From positions 1 to 13,459 of the forward strand of contig USJX01000076.1 in NCBI GenBank assembly GCA_900555035.1: 13,459 bases of DNA, read 5' to 3'. Below are positions 6,890-13,079 of the stretch, piece after piece. This DNA is from an uncultured Prevotella sp. (GTDB lineage: Bacteria > Bacteroidota > Bacteroidia > Bacteroidales > Bacteroidaceae). The position numbers and the translations under genes were made by a program. How positions within the stretch are numbered: the first letter of the stretch is position 1; each line of letters begins with the position of its first letter. Below the pieces are notes generated by a model that saw nothing but the letters and a program-made list of their open reading frames with translations, had not been told where the DNA came from and did not search any database.

Positions 6890-7230
6890 TTGTGTGCCCG
6901 AGATTCCCGGATAGGCAAATATTTAAATCATGATAGACTAGACACGGAAAAGCGTGGGAACCTACCTGTTACTCGTCCCACGAACCGAGGCCTTCGCATT
7001 GCCCAATGTAGTGAACGAGCAACGTCGAAGCCCACGCCGATATGTATACACCTCTCCCTATACGGATATAAGACTCATCGCCAAGACGCAACAAGCCATA
7101 CCAGTAAAGGGATGTGAAAATAACACATCCCGGGGCATCTACCGTTGCTATGCTCAAGACTACATTTGAAAGTTGCGAAGTTTCGGTTCGTCAAGAACAA
7201 AGCGCTAAGTAAACGCCTTTTTTTTATTTC
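6890..7230. other. GC-richer, hairpin-rich element of unknown type between the LRR genes
   Basis: This stretch is clearly richer in G+C than its AT-rich flanks. It contains perfect hairpins: cgtggga/tcccacg (6953-6959, 6976-6982; loop 16), gggatgtg/cacatccc (7109-7116, 7124-7131; loop 7), and smaller ones such as catt/aatg and gtata/tatac. Short ORFs are open in several frames on both strands (for example 6954-7169 plus, 6969-7157 minus from a TTG), but none has a convincing start or recognisable motif. I could not match it to tRNA, tmRNA, RNase P, SRP RNA or a known riboswitch. It could be a non-coding RNA, the long leader of LRR gene A, or a repeated mobile-type element. Confidence 0.4.
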
Positions 7231-7352
7231 AATATGTCGCGATACCTCTATCCCACTTTACCTTTTTTCAAGTAACCCATCTCAGCATGAAAATCCTCCC
7301 TAAAGCGACTCTCGTAGCATCAATACGGCGTGGACATGAATGGTATCGGCTG

Positions 7353-7381
7353 CAAAGGTAATAAAAAAAATGCTTACTCAA
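7353..7381 (-). promoter_or_regulatory. Candidate promoter upstream of the structured element and LRR gene A
   Basis: TACCTTTG (7360-7353) is a perfect -7 match on the minus strand; TTG lies at 7381-7379, with an 18-nt spacer that is one short of the usual 19-21. A transcript from here would run through the structured element into LRR gene A. Near its start it has GGGAGG six bases before a six-codon ORF (MLRWVT). Confidence 0.45.
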
Positions 7382-7435
7382 ACTCTTTTTGCAGTTTTTT
7401 TTCATCATAGAGCCAAAATGAAGGAGAAGCCAATG

Positions 7436-8356
7436 CTACTCCTCTACGATATTCCTGAATTTCTCCCAGCCATCGGCCAACCAATAGTTGTCCTTGGCAC
7501 CCTTAGGTACAAACAGCGTACATGCATCGGTGTTCATTCCCTCGAAGGTATCCGACTTGGCAAAAGGAGGAACTTCTGAACCCATGTGGATGGCGGTAAG
7601 CTGGCGGCAACCCTTAAACACCTCGGTACCCATCTTCTTGAGAGAAGCAGGGAAGCTGATGGATGCCAATGCTGCACCGGCAAAAGCCATATCGCCGATG
7701 TTCTGAAGGACTGAACCCAAATTCACCGATGATAACGATGGGCTATCGCTGAAAGCAAATTCCCCGATGTTGACCACAGATTCGCATTGAACCTTTTTCA
7801 AAGATTTGCAATGCGCAAAGGCACGTGGCCCGATGGTTTGAAGAGCTGGCGGGAAACTGAGCTGCTCCAACGAATCGCAATATGAAAATGCTCGATCATC
7901 TATTCTCTCCAACACAGGCGAGAATACCACTTCTGCCAATGCCGAACAGCGACGGAAAGCCATCGGTCGGATGGCAAGAACCCCCTTAGGGAAAATGATA
8001 GATTTCAACTTCGCATTGCGATGGAACATATACAGTCCCATTACATCTTCTTCGTTCTGGCAATACCAGGCCTCGATGTAATAACAACCACCCGTAACGA
8101 TTTTCGACTCCGACAAATCCAACTTCTCCAGCTGAGGCATGTTTCGCAGGCATTTCACATCGCTGCTATCCAATGCACCAATTACTTTCATTCTAGATAT
8201 AGCCAGTTTCTTGTCATCGCCAATTCGTTTAGACAATGTACCAGCTTCATCGAGCTGGATAGTTACCAGTTCGGTCAGAACCTCAACAGATGCAGACGAG
8301 AAACCGACTCCAATTTTCGACAGCATAGTTTGCAATAATTCTTTAGCACTTTTCAT
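7436..8356 (-). CDS. Leucine-rich repeat protein (BspA/LRR_5-like), copy B
   Basis: This is a paralogue of the downstream 306-residue LRR protein, with the same layout: N-terminal segment, about six LRR_5 units (117-262) and a VPKGA...GWEKFRNIVEE close. Its first 51 residues differ at 11 positions (for example Ile15, Val17, Phe19, Thr28, Leu51), then it is the same up to Arg301 (Lys in the other copy). The underlying DNA of the shared part is identical, while the 5' segment also differs at silent sites, so the identity looks like recent duplication or gene conversion. No signal peptide is present. The start is supported by the near-identical opening MKS.KELLQTMLSK in both copies and by a possible -7 element 32 bp upstream. 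Its gene ends with a single copy of the 24-bp unit that is repeated in the other gene. Confidence 0.85.
   Translation of the reverse strand: MKSAKELLQTMLSKIGVGFSSASVEVLTELVTIQLDEAGTLSKRIGDDKKLAISRMKVIGALDSSDVKCLRNMPQLEKLDLSESKIVTGGCYYIEAWYCQNEEDVMGLYMFHRNAKLKSIIFPKGVLAIRPMAFRRCSALAEVVFSPVLERIDDRAFSYCDSLEQLSFPPALQTIGPRAFAHCKSLKKVQCESVVNIGEFAFSDSPSLSSVNLGSVLQNIGDMAFAGAALASISFPASLKKMGTEVFKGCRQLTAIHMGSEVPPFAKSDTFEGMNTDACTLFVPKGAKDNYWLADGWEKFRNIVEE
7456..8204. repeat. 749-bp direct repeat, identical to 5977-6725
   Basis: This is the second member of the identical pair within the LRR genes. Identity stops abruptly at both ends, inside the coding region. Confidence 0.97.
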
Positions 8357-8387
8357 TTTTCTTCAAATTTTAAAACATTCCTTGGTG

Positions 8388-8395
8388 CAAATTTA
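8388..8395 (-). promoter_or_regulatory. Possible -7 element for LRR gene B
   Basis: TAAATTTG on the minus strand matches TAnnTTTG and lies 32 bp before the ATG, similar to the other promoters here. No TTG is found 19-21 nt upstream, so this is a weak call. Confidence 0.3.
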
Positions 8396-8453
8396 GTTAT
8401 TTTTTTCGAAACTAGGTGTCGCATTCCCCTGTTCATGTGTCCACTTCCTATGT

Positions 8454-8489
8454 TTTAGGTGTCGCATTGGTACCAATGCGACACCTAAA
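8454..8489. repeat. Perfect 36-bp palindrome with a nearby direct copy of one arm
   Basis: The two 18-bp halves are exact reverse complements (left half begins tttaggtgtcgcatt), with no spacer at the centre. Part of the left arm, aggtgtcgcatt, occurs again in direct orientation at 8414-8425. There is no T-run on either side, so a simple terminator is not clearly indicated. It sits between the remnant at 8501-8620 and LRR gene B. Confidence 0.9.
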
Positions 8490-8500
8490 TTAACATAATA

Positions 8501-8620
8501 TTACATTTGGAGCTGACTAATATCATTCTCGATTTCCACTGGCGGCACACGATATTCCTTGTAGATGTTCTTTATCATAGGCAGCAATTCCGCCGCCTCT
8601 ATTTGATCTAGTGATTTTAG
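8501..8620 (-). pseudogene. Gene remnant, 39 codons, possibly C-terminus of a PqqD-like protein
   Basis: One minus-strand frame, open after a TGA at 8621-8623 and without an ATG near its beginning, reads LKSLDQIEAAELLPMIKNIY, then KEYRVPPVEIENDISQLQM and a stop. The pattern of a helix followed by Y.V....E.E.DI..L resembles the C-terminal helix of PqqD-type peptide-binding domains, but the match is short and made by eye. It may be the end of a gene lost by deletion, or a chance open frame. Between it and the ORF6N stop codon (8624-8702) I see no feature. Confidence 0.3.
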
Positions 8621-8702
8621 TCAGGGTACTGATAAGTATAAACATACTTCTTTTTTGCTCTTTTAGTATTAATGATACGTGTTGATGCAGGCAAGCGGCT
8701 TT

Positions 8703-9656
8703 TCAAAATGCTTCGTTGATTTTGGCAACAAGTTCCTCTGGCTTGAAGTCTTCCATCTTAGAAAAGGCAAACCATTTCTTTCCTAAGTCTTTGATGGAGG
8801 CTCCCACATGATAAACCGTATCATCAATACAAAGAAAACGATCGTGGGAACGACGGAAAACAGAGATTTCTATCGGAGGATATTGGCTATTATGGCGATC
8901 AACATCAAGACGAAGCTGGCGACTAATCTGCTGAGTATAAATAATGGCAGAAACTGTATCCTCCCGCTTATCCAATAAAGTCAAGACCGTCTCATCCACA
9001 TAATTATCTATGAGGATGATACGCTGCTTGGCACTCTTTACGAGTTCAGATACAAAAGAATAAGCATCATAGATTTGGTTATCAAAGAAGATTCCTTGCT
9101 TCGGTTTATACATACCTTCGTCCAAGCGACGGAAAATTTCGTCTATGCGATGGTCTTGTACTTCTTGATGAGCAAGAATTTTCGCCTGAACCTTATTAGA
9201 CTCCAACTGATTAAATTCGATTGTTTCCAATCGTTGGAAAATCACCGCATTGTTCACCATAAAATGGCGCATAGATACGAATGCTCGCATAATGCGGATG
9301 TTTGCTTCAACAGCAGTCGATGACTTCAAAACTCCACTAAGCATGGCAACTCCTTGCTCTGTGAAAGCATAAGGTCTTTTACGAGCACCCATAACTATAG
9401 AATTGGATGTCGCAAATTGCGACTTCCAATTTTCAAACTCTTCTTTTGTCAATTGAAACATAAAGTCTTCAGGAAAACGTTCTATATTACGTTTTACCTG
9501 CTCATTCAACCTTCTTGTTTCTACTCCATACAACTCAGCCAAGTCACGGTCAAGCATCACTTGTTTTCCTCTGATAACTCGTATCAGAGACTCCACTTTA
9601 TTTTCTACAGGCAATTGCTGATTACCTAATTTAGCTACACTATCGTCCTTTGCCAT
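8703..9656 (-). CDS. ORF6N domain protein with PLD-like C-terminal domain
   Basis: This 317-residue protein has an N-terminal ORF6N (KilA-N-related) DNA-binding domain at about 20-115 (RGKQVMLDRDLAELYGVETRRLNEQVKRN, then YAFTEQGVAMLSGVL). A helical linker follows (about 125-185). The C-terminal domain (about 185-315) resembles a phospholipase D-like fold: HDRFLCID gives His271, Arg273 and Asp278, an H-x-K-x4-D motif with Arg for Lys, followed by YHVGASIKDLGKKWFAF. Only one such motif is present, as is usual for this family, so a pair might form by dimerisation; activity is unknown. The frame is open up to a TTG at 9692, but that codon lies within the -7 element, so the ATG at 9656 is chosen. 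Such proteins are common in Bacteroidota accessory DNA and phage-related regions; no other phage gene is visible here. Confidence 0.85.
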   Translation of the reverse strand: MAKDDSVAKLGNQQLPVENKVESLIRVIRGKQVMLDRDLAELYGVETRRLNEQVKRNIERFPEDFMFQLTKEEFENWKSQFATSNSIVMGARKRPYAFTEQGVAMLSGVLKSSTAVEANIRIMRAFVSMRHFMVNNAVIFQRLETIEFNQLESNKVQAKILAHQEVQDHRIDEIFRRLDEGMYKPKQGIFFDNQIYDAYSFVSELVKSAKQRIILIDNYVDETVLTLLDKREDTVSAIIYTQQISRQLRLDVDRHNSQYPPIEISVFRRSHDRFLCIDDTVYHVGASIKDLGKKWFAFSKMEDFKPEELVAKINEAF

Positions 9657-9689
9657 ATTCTTTAATCCAATTAAATTAGAAGATTTCGG

Positions 9690-9720
9690 CAAAGGTACAA
9701 CAAAAATCGGAAATAAACAA
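9690..9720 (-). promoter_or_regulatory. Consensus Bacteroidota promoter of the ORF6N gene
   Basis: TTG (9720-9718), a 20-nt spacer and TACCTTTG (9697-9690) match the consensus fully. Transcription should start near 9683, giving a leader of about 27 nt before the ATG at 9656. Confidence 0.7.
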
Positions 9721-9780
9721 GAGAACTTACTTTTTTATGTAATCAGCAGGTGCATTTTTTGCACATACCGACTATGAAAC

Positions 9781-9820
9781 TCTGCAGGGCGGACGCATAA
9801 AAATGCGTCCACCCTGCAGA
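9781..9820. repeat. 40-nt hairpin with 17 paired bases
   Basis: The arms tctgcaggg/ccctgcaga (9 bp) and ggacgcat/atgcgtcc (8 bp) are separated by one C-A mismatch and close on an AAAA loop. No T-run follows on either strand. It lies upstream of the ORF6N promoter and beyond the methyltransferase gene, so it could protect the methyltransferase mRNA 3' end or be a small repeat element. A 5-bp hairpin with a T-loop (gtgca/tgcac, 9750-9764) is next to it. Confidence 0.75.
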
Positions 9821-9856
9821 CAACTACACACCCATTGATTGTACACCTCACCTATT

Positions 9857-9898
9857 TTACTCTCTATCAAGTTGTTGCTGATATATTTTTCTTTTCAA
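9857..9898 (-). pseudogene. Possible N-terminal remnant of an ATP-binding protein gene
   Basis: The minus strand reads LKRKIYQQQLDRE and then stops. This resembles the first residues of Bacteroidota AAA-type ATP-binding proteins (ATPase_2/DUF4143-like), which often begin LKRKIY..LL.W. Only about 13 codons match and the following Walker motif is absent, so this is a weak call. Confidence 0.2.
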
Positions 9899-9906
9899 GC
9901 CTTTAT

Positions 9907-9963
9907 AATTTACACATTTTCGAGGTTTTCAATGTTGCAAATTTACACATTTTCGAGGTTTTC
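9907..9963. repeat. 33-bp direct repeat, 1.7 copies, touching the methyltransferase stop
   Basis: The 24-bp block beginning aatttacacattttcgagg occurs exactly at 9907-9930 and again at 9940-9963, 33 bp apart. The second copy ends on the first base of the methyltransferase stop codon. Read on the minus strand each copy contains AACCTCGAAAATGTGTAAATT. The role is unknown. Confidence 0.85.
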
Positions 9964-11546
9964 TAAGCTTTCTCCGTTATTACTAGCACATGGCTTTCGT
10001 CGCTCAGTGTGGTGGCGAAGATATAGGTTTCACCACCATCCTTCAGCTTCAATCGCTTGCGCAATTCTGCCACGGAAAGGGGGAAGTTGCGGGTGGCTAT
10101 GTTCGCCTTGGTGATTTCTGACAGATGGCGCTTCAACTCCTTTTTATTAAAGGAGGATACGGCAATGATGCGGAAACTTCTGCCCGGGAAGACGGCGATA
10201 GGCTCACGGCTCACGAAAAGATGACTGTTCTTGGAAAGCATCCTTGCATCATATAGCTCGGAAAGAACGCCGAAACAGCCGGCTTTCATCAACGAGGCAT
10301 TCGGCTCGTAAAGATACTGCATCTCTTCAAGGGGGGATGGGGCTATCTTCACCTGAGAAGCCTCCATATCCAATTCTTCGCAGACGAAGGATTGCGCATC
10401 GTTGATGCAATAAATGCGGAGATTCCCGGCATGTTTTACTTCTCCATCTGCCGATGAAGCCTCCATATCGCCCATATTTCGCACTGACAGCACTAAAAGA
10501 AGCTCCTTGCACTCATTGTTAACGGAGATGATATGAACCTCTCTTACGTGGCTTAATTCGCTTATGGCACGGTGCCAGTCGAGCATCGGAGAGAGTTTGA
10601 TGATAACGTAATCTGCCTTCAAAAGCATCTCTTCCTGCAAAACGGTGACATCGGGTGTGCAATCCTTCAAGGATACCACCTTGTTGCCCGCATCGTCTCT
10701 GCGGGCGGGATCTATGAAGATTATCTTAAGACCAAGGTTGGTCTTAAGTAATGACCGAGGCTGGTCATAAGTTATGCCTAAAGAATCCGCAGCTGATGCT
10801 GCATCTTTTTCCTTTGGATGAAAAGAATGAAGCACTTCTATTCCATCCCCATTCTTCACGATGGCGTTCTTCAAGCCCAAGCGCTCGAAGTTCTCCTTCG
10901 CCGCATCACAGAGATGAGCCTGTCGCTCCACATACATCGACTTCATTCCCAATCGGGCTGCAATGTATGAGAAATCTACTCCGAAGCCACCAGTCAAATC
11001 TACAAACCCGATTTCTTCTGAAAAATCTGCTTCACAAGTTTTCTCTTTTATTTCATTAACATTTTCGTCTGATTCTGTTAATATCTGTTCTTTTCCGCAA
11101 GTACGTTCATTTTTGGCGAATTCTGAACCAACTGCCCTTTCGTCCGCAAATTCGCGAATTTTAGAAAAATAAGAATGGGAAGCTTTTTCATCCTCATTTC
11201 CATTTTCTGTCTCTTTTCCATTTTCGCTCTCTTTCTCGTATTCTAATGAAAATGATGAAGAAGACAATGAAGAAGCTGGCAAGCCGAGCAGTCTTGCTGC
11301 CAATTCTGCCTTATAAAGCGCGGTGGATTCTGAGGAGCATTGCTCCATCGAAATATGAGGGGGATAGATGATGCCATCTATGTTCGCCCAACGGGGCAAC
11401 TTGGCACGAGCCATCTTTCGCCCGCGAATCTGGTCGAGGGCGAAAGGCATATCTACTTCCGGATTCTTGCTTCCGAGAAAAGCCAACTGGCGGACATCCT
11501 CATCCTGATGCTGGCGAATAAAATCTTGTGTTGCCTGGTTCATCAT
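9963..11546 (-). CDS. Class I SAM-dependent methyltransferase with THUMP-like domain
   Basis: A 527-residue cytoplasmic enzyme, probably an RNA methyltransferase. The N-terminal part (1-90) is helical. The SAM site is VDLTGGFGVDF (182-192), followed by the acidic VERQ (206-209). A catalytic-type motif IDPARRD lies at 278-284, then YVIIKLSPMLDW (313-324). The C-terminus (about 430-525: FPGRSFRIIAVSSFNKKELK, TRNFPLSVAELRKRLKLKDG) looks like the THUMP-like domain found in Bacteroidota homologues. Residues about 90-178 form a Ser/Glu/Asn/Lys-rich low-complexity insertion between the N-terminal part and the SAM domain. The exact substrate is not known. The gene appears to be transcribed alone from the promoter at 11623-11652. 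Two ATG codons are adjacent (11546 and 11543); either could be the start. Confidence 0.8.
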   Translation of the reverse strand: MMNQATQDFIRQHQDEDVRQLAFLGSKNPEVDMPFALDQIRGRKMARAKLPRWANIDGIIYPPHISMEQCSSESTALYKAELAARLLGLPASSLSSSSFSLEYEKESENGKETENGNEDEKASHSYFSKIREFADERAVGSEFAKNERTCGKEQILTESDENVNEIKEKTCEADFSEEIGFVDLTGGFGVDFSYIAARLGMKSMYVERQAHLCDAAKENFERLGLKNAIVKNGDGIEVLHSFHPKEKDAASAADSLGITYDQPRSLLKTNLGLKIIFIDPARRDDAGNKVVSLKDCTPDVTVLQEEMLLKADYVIIKLSPMLDWHRAISELSHVREVHIISVNNECKELLLVLSVRNMGDMEASSADGEVKHAGNLRIYCINDAQSFVCEELDMEASQVKIAPSPLEEMQYLYEPNASLMKAGCFGVLSELYDARMLSKNSHLFVSREPIAVFPGRSFRIIAVSSFNKKELKRHLSEITKANIATRNFPLSVAELRKRLKLKDGGETYIFATTLSDESHVLVITEKA

Positions 11547-11606
11547 TTCCGTAACTTCTATTTCCTGTAACTACTTTTTCTGTAACTACTCTTTTCTGTA
11601 ACTACT
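11546..11606. repeat. Four 15-16-bp repeats forming the methyltransferase leader
   Basis: Units at 11546-11560 (imperfect), 11561-11575, 11576-11590 and 11591-11606 share ttttctgtaactact on the plus strand (agtagttacagaaaa on the coding strand). Together they make up almost the whole 5' untranslated region expected from the promoter. No Shine-Dalgarno sequence is present. An ORF across them (11558-11743 minus) ends in a repeated SSYRK and is dismissed as a by-product. Confidence 0.85.
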
Positions 11607-11622
11607 ATTCTATTAATAACCG

Positions 11623-11652
11623 CAAAATTACGATATTCTGATGAGAATACAA
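11623..11652 (-). promoter_or_regulatory. Bacteroidota-type promoter of the methyltransferase gene
   Basis: TTG (11652-11650), a 19-nt spacer and TAATTTTG (11630-11623) on the minus strand match the consensus. The start is expected near 11616, about 70 nt before the ATG. Confidence 0.65.
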
Positions 11653-11734
11653 AATAAAACAGGAAATAGTTCACATCAAAAGGCAAAAAAGAATAGAAGC
11701 TTAGAAAACTGAAGCCTATAACGGAACCATTAGG

Positions 11735-11836
11735 ACAGCCCACTGTAACATACTACGCCAGTGAACTGTTCATACGGAACAGCTAACTGTCCCCTATTCC
11801 GACAGCCGGCTGTTCGTACCGAATAGCCAACTGGCT
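11735..11836. repeat. Five small palindromes spaced about 23 bp apart
   Basis: Palindromes at 11735-11746 (acag-ccca-ctgt), 11759-11768 (cagt-ga-actg), 11779-11790 (acag-ctaa-ctgt), 11802-11813 (acagccggctgt, perfect) and 11825-11836 (agcca-ac-tggct) have centres 23, 21, 23 and 23 bp apart. The linkers share similar words such as catacgg, ctattccg and gtaccgaa. The array begins 82 bp upstream of the -33 element of the methyltransferase promoter. It may be a set of operators on one face of the helix, or a decayed tandem repeat. No ORF is present here. Confidence 0.7.
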
Positions 11837-11921
11837 AGACTTCACAAGAAAAAAGAATCCATCTTTCTACTTATCCAATATATTTTGCCGGACGCACGAG
11901 AATTTGAGCAGAAACTTTTCA

Positions 11922-12213
11922 CTCTTCACCAGCAACTCATAACATTCTGATTATCAATAAGCAAAATGGGTGAAGAGTTTCTTCAACTCTTCACCCACTC
12001 TTCACCACTCTTCACCCATTTGCAATTTCCGAAGAAAAAATGGTAAGCAGCTCCATTTATACCTTGCAGGTATGCAGCTCCGCTTTTATGTCATTGCAGC
12101 ACCCCTCAAAAAGGTGAAGAGGGGTGAAGAGTGGTGAAGAGCACGAAAGCACTCTTCACCACTCAACTACCTATTCTTCAATCACTTACACCCAAAAGGT
12201 GAAGAGTGAAGAG
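11922..12213. repeat. GTGAAGAG repeat field with alternative hairpins
   Basis: The octamer gtgaagag occurs 11 times here, six on the plus and five on the minus strand. Inverted copies form strong hairpins: 11967-11979 with 11985-11997 (13 bp, loop 5), or alternatively 11964-11978 with 12007-12021 (15 bp, loop 28), and 12129-12141 with 12152-12164 (13 bp, loop 10). Between them two imperfect copies of a gcagctcc...ttgcag unit of about 27 bp lie at 12048-12101. The field is in the 3' region of sdhB and may end or stabilise its mRNA. No gene is seen in 11747-12305, and 12214-12305 holds only a weak 5-bp hairpin. Confidence 0.85.
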
Positions 12214-12305
12214 TTTTTGGAAAAATTCTCCCGCACTCAGTAAATCTGCAAGAAAAGCAGAATGAATGCGGAAGAATATTCTGAATCCTTAATCTATGCG
12301 ATGGA

Positions 12306-13064
12306 TTAGTCAGCCAACTTAGCCTTCAAGAACTCACGGTTCAAGCGGGCGATGTTAGCGATAGACTCGTTCTTAGGACAAACTGCCTCGCAAGCACGAG
12401 TGTTTGTACAGTTACCGAATCCAAGCTCATCCATGCGTGCAATCATCTTCTTAGCACGGGTAGCAGCCTCTACACGACCCTGTGGGAGAAGTGCCAACTG
12501 GCTAACCTTTGAGCTGACGAAGAGCATGGCAGAACCATTCTTACATGCTGCAACACAAGCACCGCAACCGATACATGTAGCGCAATCCATTGCCTCGTCT
12601 GCATTCTCCTTAGGAATCAGGATAGCGTTGGCATCCTGAGCCTGACCTGTACGGATGCTGGTGTAACCACCTGCCTGGATGATCTTGTCGAATGCTGAAC
12701 GGTCAACCATACAGTCCTTGATGATAGGGAAACCAGCAGAACGCCAAGGCTCAACGGTGATTACGTCACCATCGTTGAAACGACGCATGTAGAGCTGACA
12801 TGTTGTAGCACCACGCTCAGTCTTACCATGAGGTGTACCATTAATATAGAGAGAGCACATACCGCAGATACCCTCGCGGCAGTCGTGGTCGAAGACGAAA
12901 GGCTCCTGACCTGACTCGATGAGCTCCTCGTTCAAGATGTCGAGCATCTCGAGGAATGAAGTATCATCTGGGATGTTCTTCATCTCGTGTGTATCGAAGT
13001 GACCCTGTGCTGTAGGACCGTCCTGCTTCCAATACTTAACTGTGAAACTTATATTTCTTGCCAT
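12306..13064 (-). CDS. sdhB: Succinate dehydrogenase/fumarate reductase iron-sulfur subunit
   Basis: This subunit passes electrons between the flavoprotein and the membrane quinone subunit; in anaerobic Bacteroidota the complex mainly reduces fumarate to succinate using menaquinol. The plant-type ferredoxin domain (1-105) binds [2Fe-2S] through Cys62, Cys67, Cys70 (CREGICGMC) and Cys89. The second domain has Cys164, 167, 170 and 174 with C-x2-C-x2-C-x3-C spacing, and Cys219, 225 and 229 in CTNTRACEAVCP, matching the [4Fe-4S] and [3Fe-4S] ligands of quinol:fumarate reductases. Cys161 is an extra cysteine, and the residue after Cys174 is Lys rather than the usual Pro. At 252 residues it is full length. 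It follows sdhA by 15 bp, clearly in one operon. Direction of the reaction cannot be told from sequence, so frdB would be an equally valid name. Confidence 0.96.
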   Translation of the reverse strand: MARNISFTVKYWKQDGPTAQGHFDTHEMKNIPDDTSFLEMLDILNEELIESGQEPFVFDHDCREGICGMCSLYINGTPHGKTERGATTCQLYMRRFNDGDVITVEPWRSAGFPIIKDCMVDRSAFDKIIQAGGYTSIRTGQAQDANAILIPKENADEAMDCATCIGCGACVAACKNGSAMLFVSSKVSQLALLPQGRVEAATRAKKMIARMDELGFGNCTNTRACEAVCPKNESIANIARLNREFLKAKLAD

Positions 13065-13079
13065 TGTCTTGTTCGCTTT

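Noticed and set aside
6954..7169. Protein-coding gene in the structured element
   Set aside because: Several frames on both strands are open at once, as expected from composition, and none has a promoter-proximal start or a known motif. Kept only as an unidentified element.
7260..7330. TPP riboswitch (ctgaga on the minus strand)
   Set aside because: Only this short word fits; the rest of the conserved THI-box sequence is missing and no thiamine gene is nearby.
8703..9692. TTG start at 9692 for the ORF6N protein
   Set aside because: The codon overlaps the -7 promoter element, upstream of the expected transcription start; the ATG at 9656 fits better.
11558..11743. 61-codon minus-strand ORF upstream of the methyltransferase
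   Set aside because: It spans the promoter and ends in the 15-bp repeats; no family or start signal is seen.
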